From positions 310,001-374,000 of the forward strand of contig JADDOH010000163.1 in the NCBI GenBank assembly GCA_016648135.1: 64,000 nt of DNA. The letters are read 5' to 3'. Position numbers and translations under genes: made by a program. Below, piece by piece: positions 9,792-21,589 of this stretch. This DNA comes from Agrypnia vestita (Eukaryota; Arthropoda; Insecta; Trichoptera; Phryganeidae). The stretch's first letter is position 1, and each line of letters begins with the position of its first letter. A model generated the notes under the pieces. It was not told the DNA's origin, made no database searches, and saw only the letters and a list, made by a program, of their open reading frames with translations.

Positions 9792-10640
9792 ATGATTATA
9801 TGATGTTTGTTAATGTCTTGTTGTCGTCTTAAAATAACATGATCTATCGACGTAATTCGACACTTTGATAGTTTGAAAAACGGATAACCAGCCTTATTAC
9901 TCCTGTTCGTCATTCGAGGCACATACCCCGTATCCGCGTAAATGACTGTAAGAATAATGCCACTATAAACTCATCTTTAAATCATAAATAGTTTTGCAAA
10001 TTGTGAAAGTAATCTGGATATGTTTTACGACTATGTCGTATAACTTAAACTTTAATTCATAAATTATTTAAACCTAGAGCTTTTTTTAAAATACTTCATA
10101 ATCATAATCAATTTACCTTTCTTACCGTATTAATAAATAATTCAGATATGTAGGTACCTATATATTAAAATAAGAAAAAAGAACTGTGGCTCCCTCATCA
10201 GACTCAAGAGCTTCTCTTCACGGATGAGGTCTACATGACTATAAAGTATTTTTAAAAAATGTTAATTTGATATGCAAATATATAAGAACTGCATTTGCAC
10301 CATATATTTAATAAATATAAATAAATAAAAAATTTAAAAAATAAATTTTTGCTTAATTAGTTCTGTCCTCACCAAGTCCACCCCACACATCCTACATACA
10401 CCAAATCTCATCATAACATATTCATAAACTGACACACCATCCAAGCGAGCTACAAATAATGAAGAATAAGGCTTTAGAAAAGTTGCCATTGCATTCTGAT
10501 TATACTTAATTATCTTACTTCTCCGACATTTTGTAGATGATTCTGTAACTTATTCGTTGTGTTCTGAAAAGCTTCTATGCATATACCGTATTAAACCAAA
10601 AATATAAAATAAACAAATATTCCGTCTAATATCTTATTTA
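9792..10640. other. Unassigned AT-rich stretch
   Basis: Mostly low-complexity sequence. No gene, SINE or repeat end could be supported. Confidence 0.5.
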
Positions 10641-10643
10641 AGT

Positions 10644-10760
10644 AGCTTGTTGATCTAGTGGTTAAGACACTTACATGCATTCACAATAGTATAAGTTACC
10701 ACGTCGAAACGTCTAGCCTCGGGGAAAACCCCGAAACTTTGTACTGGGTATTTATACATA
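10644..10760 (+). repeat. tRNA-derived SINE head
   Basis: AGCTTGTTGATCTAGTGGTTAAGAC carries an A-box-like TAGTGGTTAAGAC. The same head occurs inverted at 15511-15580 with an intact B box. A GCCTCGGGGAAAACCCCG hairpin follows. This copy's B box (GTCGAAACG) is decayed. Confidence 0.5.
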
Positions 10761-11094
10761 TTTATACCTAAATATGTCACTGCACTTCCGATCTCTAAAT
10801 GTTTCATAAATTTTTTTTTCCCCACGTTTTTTTATACAAACGAACATAAACCATTTTCTTTTTCTGGAATAATTGTTTTCTGTTTATGATTTTTACTATT
10901 TTTTCCTTTTTACTTAATAGAATCTTGAATTATCATAATTATAATATTTTATTTGTGTTCCAAAAATAAAATCTGTATATTCAAATATTAAATGATAAAT
11001 ACAAATCAATAAAGCTGTAGAAAGAATAAGAAAACTCATATATGTATTTATTAAAATAAGAAATATTTTAGGAATAAAATCGTTAAAAAAAACA

Positions 11095-11530
11095 CTATAT
11101 TACGCGCTTCAGTCCAGTCTGTATTACAATACGATATTATCTCATGGGGTAGTGCATTCAAAACTACATTAAAACCTTTAGAAGTTGCCCAAAAATTAAT
11201 TTTAAAAATCATTCTTAAAAAACCCAATGATTATCCGACTACAGAGCTTTTCAATAAATTAAAAGTCCCCACGCTCATACTATCTAAAAATAAAATTGCA
11301 TTTTACAACTTTCATAAAAATTTTCAAAATAACGAACTGACCCAACTAGTATCAAGTAGCAGAAATATAAATCTCGGTAAATTGCATATCCCTGTAGTAT
11401 CTACCACAACTGCCCAGCATCATTATACATTTATAGGTGTGAAATGGTTTAATGAATAACCTGTTAAAATGAGAATTGAAAAAAATTGTGAGACTTTAAA
11501 AAATAAGATTAAAATAAACCCTCATAATTA
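11095..11530 (+). pseudogene. Non-LTR retrotransposon reverse transcriptase, C-terminal remnant
   Basis: The frame reads ASVQSVLQYDIISWGSAFKT, TLKPLEVAQKLILKIILKKP, NDYPTTELFNKL and continues to TAQHHYTFIGVKWFNE. This matches the thumb/C-terminal end of Jockey-like non-LTR elements (.QS.L.Y.I..WG..... L.PL...QK.I.KIIL.KP..YP...L). The upstream palm domain is absent, so it is a 5'-truncated copy. No poly(A) or microsatellite tail is clear. Frame breaks are few, but there is no start codon context. Confidence 0.7.
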
Positions 11531-12670
11531 ATTAAAATTCTCTCTTTTCTGTATTCGTTTTAAACTGTTTGCTTATTGTTAGCTTATTTTTAAATTGTTT
11601 TTCTCACATAAATGCATTAATTTTAGTATCGCGTGCTATGTAATTTTTTTCTTCTTATATATATTTATGTACTATTTACATTACTTTACTTTATGCATTA
11701 ATTATCTCATAATATGAAACTTTTTTTCTTCTTATATACATTTATGTACTATAAAAAAAATTATATATATATAAAAGTGTAACTCCCTCTCCAAACACAA
11801 GAGTTAGTCTCTTATCGGAGAGGTACAATGATAAAAAAATTATGTACCTAAATTTTTTTTTATGTATCAAATATGTAAATATATAAGATTTGTAATTAAA
11901 AAAAAATATCTGAACCAAGCATTTCTTAGCTGCCTTTGACGAGACTTGGCGAAAAAATGGCACATTCCCCCACAAACTTTTGGTAAATAATTCTATAACC
12001 CGGATAGGGACCGCTGGTTTAAAAATTAATTTAGAAATTTCTCTCTTCACTACAATACTTTGGGACGAAATTTTTTTTCGGAAATTTTAGTTCAGTGTTT
12101 TGACGCACAATAATTTATTTATTCCGCGAAAAAGAGTATTTCGTTATATTTTGCTGACGACGGAACTATCAAAAACTTAGACCCGAATACAGAGTCAATA
12201 CTTAAATGATTTAAAGGTTAAGGTATGCTTTAAAAGTGTCATTTTGTACTGCAAATTATATTTTTAAAGCGTACTTTAACATTTAAATCTCTGTATTCCG
12301 GCCTTAAATTGAGATTTTCATAATGAATTTCTATTTTTCGCCTAAAAAGAATATAAAAAAAGTAATAAAGCATCCCTCAAAACAATTTACAGAGAAAAAT
12401 ACAAATTATATATTAAAGGTGTATTTTTAACCGCAAATTTATTTACAAACTCATCCCTTTGTGAACTCTTTTCCCTTGTGATAAACATCTAGTAACATTT
12501 CGCAAAACCCACATCTCGCTGGGTATACATTTACATTCATTATTAAATTTATGTGAAACCCAGATTTTTTTTTTTTAAAGTACCTCTTGCAAAACTATAA
12601 TTACAGTTTAAACGCAAGGATTTAATTATAATAAGTGTATGTACATTTTTTTTACTTAATTTATGACATA
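11531..12670. other. Unassigned AT-rich stretch
   Basis: Contains an open minus frame at 11742-12050 with a possible SSKAAKKCLVQ motif reminiscent of a retroelement C terminus, but too weak to assign. Otherwise low-complexity sequence. Confidence 0.4.
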
Positions 12671-12678
12671 TTATATAA

Positions 12679-12860
12679 TAATTTATATAAATTAACTTCG
12701 TAAACACGACTTATTTATTGAAAAAATTCAACATGTTTCGAAGCCAATGGCTTCTTCGTCAGGAATTAATGACGAAGAAGCCATTGGTTTCGAAACATGT
12801 TGAATTTTTTCAATAAATAAGTGGTGTTTACAAAGTTAATTTATATAAATTATATTGTCA
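12679..12860. repeat. Inverted pair of PLE terminal repeats with hammerhead-like core
   Basis: Two arms of about 85 bp are near-perfect inverse copies around 12762. The minus-strand arm has CTGACGA (12756-12762), stem II GAAGCCATTGGCTTC and GAAAC; the plus arm has the same stem and GAAAC, but the first core bases are altered (AATGACGA). The sequence is the same family as the 128-bp insert at 3451-3578. Head-to-head PLE terminal repeats are a known arrangement. Confidence 0.7.
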
Positions 12861-13194
12861 CCACAAAATAAATTTGCTATATTTGAAGAAGATATTATAT
12901 AATAAGCTACTATATTAAACTATTTTTTCTTTCCTATTCACTTCACAATTCACTATAGTATTTCTTAAATGTCTTTTTTATATTTTTTGTCCCGTTACAT
13001 TTTTTATTTTATCCGGTAGTTTGTTGAATAATTTTGTAAATACGCACTGTTTGGTTCCGTCTCCGTAACAATTATTTGTTTTTTTTTATTTCTAATTTTT
13101 TATTGGTTATTTGTCTTGTCGTATATTCATGATGTATTGGTGTTTTGAATCTGTCGTCGTATTCTTCCAGTGTCATTTTATAGTACATACTAAT

Positions 13195-13430
13195 GAGATA
13201 ATGTTCTTAGGTTTTCACGGACGTTCAGAATCTTCTGTGTATAATTTTCTTGGATATCTGCCGTGTATATGTGACCTCCATCCATCCAGTGTCCATCACC
13301 ATCACATCAGCCCCGATGATGGACCCTGCAATGGGATCCGAAAAGTTGGCCAGAGAGGTCACATATACACGGCAGAATATCCCAGAAAACTTTACACAGA
13401 AGATAATGAGACAATATTCGCTATTTGTCG
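13195..13430 (+). repeat. PLE terminal repeat, second family (GATGATGGACCC type)
   Basis: Contains GATGATGGACCCTGCAATG with GGATCC GAAAA after it, a hammerhead-like order with a decayed first core base. It is flanked by an inverse pair: ATCTGCCGTGTATATGTGACC (cut short here) and GGTCACATATACACGGCAG. The copy at 42395-42570 is the same family on the other strand. Confidence 0.6.
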
Positions 13431-13539
13431 ACAGAACAAATACTGATGCGGCTTTTATTAGATATTAATTTATCTTCTTCTTTTTCTTCTGCTTGTGTTA
13501 GGTCAGTTTAGACTACGTCACGTTGTTTTTCGGCTCCTT

Positions 13540-13750
13540 CTCCTAGAATATGGATGACCAGCTGTCGCTCCATCGTTTTGATGGTCTTCCTGTAGGTCTA
13601 CTGCTTGCAGGTATCTCGGTGTTCGCTATTTTGCCCACTCTTGTCGAATGTCAACGTGGTCTCTCCAGTCTCCTTCTATTTCTTCCCCATCGTACGATCT
13701 TCAACAGATCTTCGGAATTTCGGAGTTTCGTACTCTGTCTCTGAGAGGTA
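13540..13750 (-). pseudogene. RTE-type non-LTR retrotransposon C-terminal remnant
   Basis: On the minus strand the sequence encodes RPTGRPSKRWSDSWSSI, the GRP.KRW.D motif found near the C terminus of RTE-like proteins. It is short, frame-broken and has no other domains. Weak by itself, but RTE pieces recur at 33.2, 34.0 and 61.2 kb. Confidence 0.4.
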
Positions 13751-13759
13751 CTCCCTATC

Positions 13760-15395
13760 AATGTTCATTATAAAATTTTATACTTAAATAAGAAAAGGGA
13801 TGCTTCATAGCTGCAGTATTACATTTAGGAATATAAATTTTACGTTGTTTGCGCGACCGGGTACTTATTAAATTTGCTTGGTTGTTATTATCTATAATAT
13901 TTTTGTATATATATAAAAGTTGCATTTCTTCTAAATATAAATATGCTAAATATTCAAGATGCCAAATTCATCCTAACTTACTGTGTTAAGTAATCTTTCA
14001 GTCTCTTTTGAATATTTTTTATAATTGAATTTAGTCCACTTTTAACGGGTTTAATGTTAATTTTAAAAGGTGCACCCAGTACCTACTATGATCTCTTATT
14101 CTATTGTTGAGTGTACAAATGCAAAGTATAAGAGATATTGTATAAGATATTAAAAGGTTCTTCGTTCTCGTGGTGTCGGCTCTTGTTTCAATACCAAATG
14201 TCATGATCGGTCTTACACAGGTTTAATATATTTTCATTTTACTCTCGATCAAGACATTTTTATTTCTCCACGCAGTAGTTTTCAAGCATCCCGCTACAAG
14301 GGCAGCTTTATTTGCTTGTTCTATAACTTCTTCATATAGGTCACTACTGCTTGATGAAACTAATATAATATGTGATATTTCAACCCCCAAGTTCTTGAAT
14401 TGCATTACTGACTATATTGTTTTTAGCGTTGCATTACTGACTCTATTGTTTTAACAGCGTTAAGCAAATTAATTTATAAAATTTAAAATTAATATTGCCG
14501 CTGTTTGAAGGTCAATGAAAAAAATTTATTAGTTCGGTGAACCATTTTTTCGGTGATTTTTCGGAAAGATCTTAGGTAGATTGCCTTTGAAATATATCAT
14601 AATAATACTGCCTATATTGCGGAGAGTCTCATGATTCTTCAAACAAAAATTGATTGCACTTATTTCAGTCTTGACTAGAAGAATTTCAAACAACCCTAAG
14701 CTTCTCTATGTAAAAAAATATAAAAAAATAATAATTATTATAATTATAGTTAAAATATTTAATTATAAATATATAATTAAAGTATACGTACATGTATGAG
14801 TGCATAAATGGGATAGAATGGATTTATTCACGTAATCCTTTTTCCTACGAAATTTTTCTGAAAAATTGATTTGGGAGATATCTCCGCTTCATTCTTTAAG
14901 TTATTAATTAATCAGCTAGTTCAGCAAAAAACTAGAAAATATTCCTCATTATTTATCTCATGCTTTATCTAAACATGAAAAAGTAACATATTTTCACACA
15001 CAGATTGGAAAGAATTTTTAGAAGTTGGAAAATAAATATTTATGAAGACACATATTTAAAAAAAAAACGCATTTTATTAAAGAGTCGCTATTTTAGAATA
15101 CATTCTGCGATATCTAAAACAAATTACATGAATCAATTAGAAAAATATACATAAAATCTAATTGGTTCAATGGTTAATTCCAAAAAATAATTTAATCTAA
15201 GAATTCGAAAACATTTATATTAAATGACCTGGTACTAATACTTGTCGTGAACCATGATTTTTTCAATTTTCGCAAAACTAATCATTGTAGGTACTACGCA
15301 ACTTAAGTAGAATTATTTTATCACCACTGTAGTTTCGAAAGGAGCAGTTACTCTTAACATCAGGCGTGACTAATCACCAATCAAAACATTGTGTT
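13760..15395. other. Unassigned AT-rich stretch
   Basis: No gene could be supported. A minus open frame at 14223-14405 has no recognisable motif. Confidence 0.5.
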
Positions 15396-15399
15396 TTTT

Positions 15400-15436
15400 T
15401 AAATAAAAAAATAGAGATGTGAACACGGAATACGTG
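15400..15436. repeat. Short segment repeated inverted at 18479-18514
   Basis: ATAGAGATGTGAACACGGAA followed by TACGTGTC at 15410-15437 is inverted at 18479-18506 (GACACGTATTCCGTGTTCGC then ATCTCTAT, one mismatch). The segment contains the palindrome ACACGGAATACGTGT. Confidence 0.6.
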
Positions 15437-15489
15437 TCATATCAACATTCTTACTATTTTCAAACTAAGCTAAACGCTTGTGCTATGTA

Positions 15490-15580
15490 AATAAGACTAA
15501 CTTGAAGGTCTAGAGTGAGGTTTGAACCCGCAACCTTTGGGTCACGAGGCGAGAGTCCTAACCACAAGACCAACAAGCTA
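15490..15580 (-). repeat. tRNA-derived SINE head
   Basis: The minus strand reads GCTTGTTGGTCTTGTGGTTA then GGACTCTCGCCTCGTGACCC and GGTTGCGGGTTCAAACC. An A box (TGTGGTTAGGAC) and a perfect B box (GGGTTCAAACC) lie at tRNA spacing. A CCT acceptor/CCA end is missing and the body continues into SINE-like sequence, so it is a SINE rather than a tRNA gene. Confidence 0.65.
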
Positions 15581-15599
15581 CTCGTGTTGCCAACATATT

Positions 15600-16420
15600 T
15601 AGGTAGGGGGGCGGTGCATCATCAATATGGGTAATAGGGGTGAAGTTTTAGGGACATTAATGTCATTAGTGTTATCTTCAATTTAATTTTTTAATCTTAT
15701 GGTTCTAATTTTTTGTATATATTGTATATTATGTGCCTTTGGATAATTATCTCGAAAGAAAGTATTGTACGTTTTTACATATTGAATAACTTTCAAATAT
15801 ATTTTTATCCCATTTAGGTAGATCACTAAATGTTCCCTGTCAAAGATTTTGGCAAAATTTAAATGATGTAGGGCCTTTGATCATAGGAATTTCGACATTC
15901 TATCAAATTAATTAAAATAATTCCTCGAATTCTAGAGAGATTTTATTTAAAAATCTTTTGTATCTTGTATTTTTTGAAATACATAAGTTGATTTAGCTTA
16001 AGTATACCTCACGATTACAGAAAATTTTCATCAGAATTTGATATTTTTAAGCGCCCGCCTGGCTGCCACAATGGTAGGTACTCAGATCCAATCGAGAGTC
16101 TGTTTCTGTCACCACAATGCTTTGTGCTCGCAGCATCGCTTCAACTGTAGTACTTCAACTTGGACAAATGAGATAATTTCGAGATAATGAAACAGAAATG
16201 AAAAAGGTGAGAGAGATCCCTCCGATTTTGCGACTGTAAATATTTATTAATTATTTGTTATTATTTATATTAATGTAATCTTCAGTTTTTTGAGTTTGGT
16301 GTTTATTATTTATTAAAATGTTTTTATGCATAATAGATTGATTATTTATTTAATTTTTTTCACACGAATCAAACACATTGTGGTGAGACATAATATCTTT
16401 AAATAAAATAACTCTTTGTT
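15600..16420. other. Unassigned stretch
   Basis: No feature supported. The segment near 16050-16110 (GCGCCCGCCTGGCTGCCAC) is locally GC-rich. Confidence 0.4.
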
Positions 16421-16424
16421 TGTA

Positions 16425-16640
16425 ACATTGAGTTTTAACCAACTAGTTTCGACTCGCAGCTGAGCCTTCATCAGGGTTGAATATTAACTAAAAAAAACAG
16501 ATTCACAAACAAATTCTGTCTCTTTCTTCCCTTAATGCTTTCTTGATTGTTTGTGATTCTGTTTTTGGTTAGTTTATACTCAACCCTGATGAAGGCTCGG
16601 CTGTATGTCGAAACTAGTTAGTAAAAACTTAATAAAGTCA
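16425..16640. repeat. Inverted PLE terminal repeats with intact hammerhead-like cores on both strands
   Basis: Minus strand: CTGATGA (16468-16474), stem II GGCTCAGCTGCGAGTC and GAAAC. Plus strand: CTGATGA (16586-16592), GGCTCGGCTGTATGTC and GAAAC (16610-16614). CTAGTT follows both cores. The arms are about 70 bp and enclose about 100 bp. Both catalytic core words are intact, unlike the pair at 12.7 kb. Confidence 0.7.
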
Positions 16641-16644
16641 TCAT

Positions 16645-16790
16645 CAATCAGTCTTGATGATGGACCCTGCAATTGGGTCCGAAATTTCGTCCAAACCAAA
16701 AAGGTCGTAAAAATGTGGCACAATACCTTATAAAATACAAACCAAAGGTCTTTTGCCAGTTGACAACTTCTTCCAACCAACAATACAACT
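16645..16790 (+). repeat. PLE terminal repeat, GATGATGGACCC type, abutting the previous pair
   Basis: TTGATGATGGACCCTGCAAT, then TGGGTCC and GAAA form the same core order as at 13.3 kb, with the first core C replaced by T. Downstream sequence does not match the 13.2-kb copy, so this is a short fragment. Confidence 0.5.
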
Positions 16791-16929
16791 TAGTGGAACA
16801 GTTGAAATATTAAATAAAATATTATTACAATATACCATATTACAATAACAACGCTGCATGATAACTAGACGATAATAAGACGGATAAGAACAAGGAAGGA
16901 TTAACCTAGCTTTTGTGGAATTAATCTGT

Positions 16930-17090
16930 TAATCTGCTATTGAAGATAGTAATGGTCCGTGATGATGTGGTTCTGTGTAAAGTTGATTCCACAGCCTAGC
17001 GACTGCACTTCGAATGAGCAGCTAATTATTTCAGTATTATGAATGTGATATATATTATAGATGTCTCATAGAGACGAAACTATTTTTTAT
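16930..17090 (-). repeat. Possible non-LTR 3' remnant
   Basis: The minus strand reads CATTCGAAGTGCAGTCGC followed by TAGGCTGTGGAATCAAC, which resembles the .S.RLWN.L region close to the C terminus of Jockey/CR1-type proteins. It is too short and frame-broken for a firm call. Confidence 0.3.
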
Positions 17091-17374
17091 GTATATATGG
17101 GAAAGTTGGTATGGAAGTCTTTAGGTGTTCATACGGCTTACGATCTATCGTACGGATGGCTTAGGTGATCACTTAACACAATGTAACGTTCAACAATTCT
17201 ATCCACGATAGAGTACCACATCTATCAAATCTTTGGAAGTTGTATATATGTTTAAATTGCACAAATCGTTTCGTATGTGAGTTAAATTTTCACTACCGCC
17301 ACCTGCAGTCGTAAGCTTTTTCCTTCACACAAACCGATACATATGTCATTATTGATAATGAGATACGTATATTT

Positions 17375-17790
17375 TTAATTGTAATTTTCTATTCCCATAT
17401 TAATAAAGGCTTCGTCTCTATGAGATATCTCTAGAGATATTTTGTTTAATAATGTCCCCCTGGGGATAAAATCCAGTATTGATGTTTTGAAAATTTTATG
17501 AATATGAGCGGATATTGAAGTACTATCAACTGAACGGAGTGAAAAGTTGAATTTTAATTTCAGGTATTGGGGTGAGTAAAGATTGAAAAAGATTTCATGA
17601 AGTAGAGATGAAACATGAATGTTGAAGATGAAACGGATACATATGTTTTGAAGGTGTTCCAGTTTGTTGAGATGCTCTGCATTGACATTCAGATAACACA
17701 CATCAGCATAATGTAGAGTTGTTTCGTGCGGTGAAAAATAGTCGTAATTCCCAAAATGTGAGCCAACATCCGATAGGAGATGACACTACA
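17375..17790 (-). pseudogene. Non-LTR retrotransposon reverse transcriptase C-terminal remnant
   Basis: The frame reads VNAEHLNKLEHLQNICIRFI then FNIH...LL, KFNFSLRSVDST and FIPRGTLLNKISLEISHRDE. L.KL..LQN.CIRFIFN is the hallmark of the C-terminal region of Jockey/CR1-like elements. Only about 110 codons survive. Two further copies of its very end lie at 55545-55660 and 60300-60440, all on the minus strand. Confidence 0.7.
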
Positions 17791-17799
17791 GGAAGACGT

Positions 17800-18415
17800 T
17801 ATTATAATTATTATATGATTTTCAATTTTATTTAAAAATCATTAAAATGATAATGAGGAATATTTATTTTACAATAATTGATAAATTATTGTTGTTCATT
17901 CATGCTCACAATGGCCTGACGCTCTAACGCACAATATTTACCTTATCGAGAGAATATATGTTTACACATCAGAAATTAGAAAAACGTGCACGCATAATCC
18001 ATTACTTTTTCACTTTATTAATTTAAAACAATTATTACAATAATGTTACAAAAGATATATCTCTTGCTTACGTCAGGCAGTTAAAATGATAATTATATTG
18101 TATTCGAGAAATGAGAAAAGAATGCGATTTATTCACTTTTTGATGTGATGTGTCCGCCCGCTTGAAGTAATCGTAACTGAATCTAAGCGCGCCCAAACAA
18201 TGCAGATGACGTATTTGCCATTTCTTCAGTTCAATTTTCTAGCACAGATGTAATCAAATAAAAACTAACCTGTATGTGCATTTAAATACCATTTCGAAGT
18301 ATTATTTTTATTTAAAGAGAAATTATAAAAGTCTCACTTGGCAAAAATTGATAACAGATATTTTTACAAGGTTTTTCTCATTTTATTTAAGTTGAATTGA
18401 ATCAAATTAATTATT
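17800..18415. other. Unassigned stretch
   Basis: No gene or repeat boundary supported. Confidence 0.5.
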
Positions 18416-18419
18416 TTTA

Positions 18420-18675
18420 GTCGGTATAAGTTACTGTAATGATAGTTCAATTTTTTGCAAAAAATAAGTTAGAAATAGACACGTATTCCGTGTTCGCATC
18501 TCTATTTTTTTTTTTTTAAATATTGAAAAAAATGGAAACTTTTGATATTGCATTTCTCCATAATTATTGATATTAGGTCATGGTTGGTTGAACATTTTCG
18601 ACTCATTCATTATTAAGGCAGGAATCCACTTGTAAAGTTTTGAATACTAGCTATGAGACACCCTGTATATAGTAT
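18420..18675 (+). repeat. Dispersed repeat family, copy 2, with a short insertion
   Basis: Shares TAAGTTACTGTAATGATAGT, GCAAAAAATAAGT, ATATTGAAAAAAATGGAAAC and CACCCTGTATATA with copies at 6440 and 54640. Between GAAATA and ATTGAAAA it carries about 40 extra nt including the 18479-18506 segment, whose inverse is at 15410. Confidence 0.65.
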
Positions 18676-18679
18676 TCTA

Positions 18680-20070
18680 CCAAATCGTTTAACATATACA
18701 CTAGAATATGCCTAAAAAATATTATTTTCAATTTTTTTTATGGGCTAGGAAAAATGTTAACAACATTTTTATATGTATACTCTGAGAACACAAATACTGT
18801 TTTTTTTAATTTGAATAATAATTATTTATTAATTAATTATAATTATTTAAAATAATTAATTTATTGCTCAGTATAACCCGGTTAACGCTACCCCGTATAA
18901 CCGAGAGTTTACTATTATCGTATTATTTTTGTTTGCGAAATTCAGTATTTTATTTCACACGGCTTCCGTGTAGTTGAAAATTCGTCGAGGAAATTATTAG
19001 ATTATCCATCGCTCTGCGCGTGACGCGTCATCGCTTGCAGTGACGTGTGTCGCATCCTGACACCTGCAGTTTTTTTAATAAAAAAAGAAGGTGCTCTTTT
19101 TGATTTCGATAAAATGGGTTATGGCAGAGTTCAATACAAACTCATGAAAATTAATGAAAATTGATGTTTAGGAAATGAAAGTATGAAAAAGACGAATGAC
19201 GATGTTATGCATTTAAATATAGCAACAATAACTTAACAATAAACAAAAAAAATGAAGCGTTTAGAACAAACCATGAGAGTCAAAGAATTAAAGGTAAAAG
19301 GAATGGGGAGGAAATTGCAGATCTACTTAGTAAAAGGGGGAAGAGACAAGAAATAGGAAACATAGCCTATACATTTTTAGGAAATACTACCTGTAGCCCG
19401 TCAAAAATGACGGTACTTTAACATGTCGGATCCTAAGGAATAAGTGTTTACTAATTTTATAAATAAAAATTTGAAAATAAAATTTCGAAAAGAATTTTCG
19501 AAAAAATTTTTAGGAAAAAAAAATCTAAAAGCTTGATACAACCGGCGAAGACCGGCAGCCGGCACGCCGGTACCATGGTTACTCTTCCTGCCGCCGCCGC
19601 TCGAGACGGTCGAATATTCTTTGTGTTCCGCGAACTATACCATTGTAACCAGTACTCGTAATAAATTCGACGTTTAAACAACCGTGGTTAATGTCTGGTC
19701 ATCCTGTATATCCATCTCACCATTCATTCACATCTATCTGTTGTCACACACATTTACGCACCACACATAAAATGTGCCTCGAGATAAAATGGAGATTATA
19801 CTTCGACAGATGGGCATGGATCTACCCACATACACACAGCCTTGATTTCATTTATATACATGCACAAATCATACACGAAATTCATAATTCGAGGTACTTA
19901 AACTTCTGCCAAATATGAAAACAATACATATGTTTTTTCATATTTAAATTCACTTTTAATGCTTTCAGTATTATTTAAATTACAAGAATAAAAAAAACTC
20001 TCAACCCCTTACCCCACAATGCACCTATTGGAAAGGAGATAATCTTACAGCCGGGATGCGATATGTGACA
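18680..20070. other. Unassigned stretch with one GC-rich island
   Basis: About 19540-19640 is GC-rich (GGCAGCCGGCACGCCGGTAC, GCCGCCGCCGC). No exon could be justified there. The word GTCAAAAATGACGG at 19397 is shared, inverted, with 22515. Confidence 0.4.
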
Positions 20071-20081
20071 GCTATCTATAG

Positions 20082-20686
20082 TAGAGATGCACCGAAATTC
20101 GTTTCACATTCGGTTTAATTGAACTTCGGCAACACAATTCTATGCTTACCGAATTATGGTCCCGAGCGAAACCGGGTCAACCAGCTGGTACTGGGATAAA
20201 AAGTATTCTTTGTGCTTTTTCAGGTAAAAATCTATCTCTGTGCCAAATTTCATCTAGATCCGTTTAGTCGTTTTGGCGTGATTGAGTAACGAACATCTAT
20301 CCAACCATCTAAACTTTCACATTTGTAAAATTTTAAATAAGTAGGATTTAAATAAGAAATGGAAAAGTGTAAAGAAATTTAATTTAAAATGAAATCTATA
20401 CAAAATGTTGATTTATAAGTTAATAGGTAACGTGTGAATGGATCATGTTTTTTATTCTTTAGAAAAGAAACCACATCAAGTATACTTTAATAAAATAAAA
20501 TATTCAACTTTAATATATAATATTCTATAACAACTATCCAGAACTACGTCGTGCCGCTTAATTAAATAAACAATAACAGTGTTTTCGTCATGGCGATGTG
20601 ACCGTTCATCGGGCAAAAGCGCGCGAAATTTAACGCGCATATTTAAACCGAACATTCGGCCGAATTCGACATTCGGTGCAACACTA
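20082..20686. mobile_element. Non-autonomous hAT element (MITE), 605 bp
   Basis: An exact 8-bp duplication ATCTATAG flanks it (20074-20081 and 20687-20694). The ends are inverse: TAGAGATGCACCGAA (left) and TAGTGTTGCACCGAA (right, complement), with inner CATTCGGTTTAA against TTAAACCGAACATTCGG. TTGCACCGAA/TTCGG-rich ends are typical of a common insect hAT group. The interior is a Helitron-like insertion plus AT-rich sequence and has no transposase. Confidence 0.85.
20137..20345 (+). repeat. Helitron-like fragments inside the hAT MITE
   Basis: TTCTATGCTTACCGAATTAT then GGTCCCGAGCGAAACCGGGT and CAACCAGCTGGT resemble the Helitron 3' end seen complete at 21886 (CTAG decayed to CTGG). It is followed by CCAAATTTCATCTAGATCCG and a region ending AAGTAGGAT, common in insect Helitron-derived repeats. 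Confidence 0.5.
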
Positions 20687-20699
20687 ATCTATAGATCGT

Positions 20700-21580
20700 T
20701 ACATTTTGTCAGTGGTCATATTATACTAGCTATAACGCGTTAAAAATTACGGAACATTGGTTCGCGTCTTTGCTAAGCCCTAGTATATATTTATAACATC
20801 TTTTTGGCGGTCTGCGTAGAGGCGGCCGTAGCCACATGCCTTAATCGGCCTGTTCGAGTTTGGTGGCCCGGGGTCTAAGCCCCATCTACGGCCGTTTAAT
20901 TTGTTTTTTTAGCAGTGAATTCGAACGAAATTGCGGACGTTACACGAAGTTACGAGGACAGACGGATAGACAACGAAATAATTATGTAGAATAATTGATT
21001 GATACGACAGTTGTATCGCGACTTCGTATTGTATTCATACGCTACAATCCACGCTTTATGATAAGAAATTGAAGAAAATGAAAATTGAAGAAATTGAAGA
21101 AAAGGCAAAAGGCCAGAATATATATAATATATTATACGTATTATAAAATTATAACGTATTTAACAATTAGTAACTATTTTTCAACATTCATAGCCTGTAT
21201 GCGACGCGAATTCACCGTGTATGTGGGAGGGGGGGGGGGATTGGAATTATGGTCGGGAAATAAGGAATAGGAAGGGTTAAAAGGAATAACGAAAAGAGAA
21301 ATGGACTTTATTCTGTCGAGAAAGGGAGAGACGTTTCGACTCACTTTTTTCGTCTTTCCAGATGTCACCTCACCAAACAACTGTTTCACTCGGTTGTCCA
21401 CCAACGCGCCTTAATCCCGTTATCCGGGGGTGACGAGACGAGAAAAATGTTTACAAGATGCATAGTTCAACACAAGATGAAAATTACAGGGCAGGAGGCG
21501 AGAAAGTGTCCTGTCGCTTGTATGTAGACTTGTCGAAACGAAAGTTAAACTGGTACTGCTAAGGGTAGGATTAATTTTCG
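20700..21580. other. Unassigned stretch with GC-rich and G-run segments
   Basis: 20800-20900 is GC-rich (GCGGCCGTAGCCACATGCC, TGGCCCGGGGTCTAAGCC). A run of ten G occurs at about 21229-21238. An open minus frame 21174-21404 has Lys/Val-rich sequence without a known domain. Confidence 0.4.
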
Positions 21581-21589
21581 ATAGAGACA

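Noticed and set aside
13250..13468. Overlapping plus frames at 13.1-13.8 kb
   Set aside because: They translate the PLE terminal repeat and an antisense RTE remnant.
15511..15580. tRNA gene
   Set aside because: A and B boxes are present, but the acceptor stem does not close; a related SINE head is at 10644.
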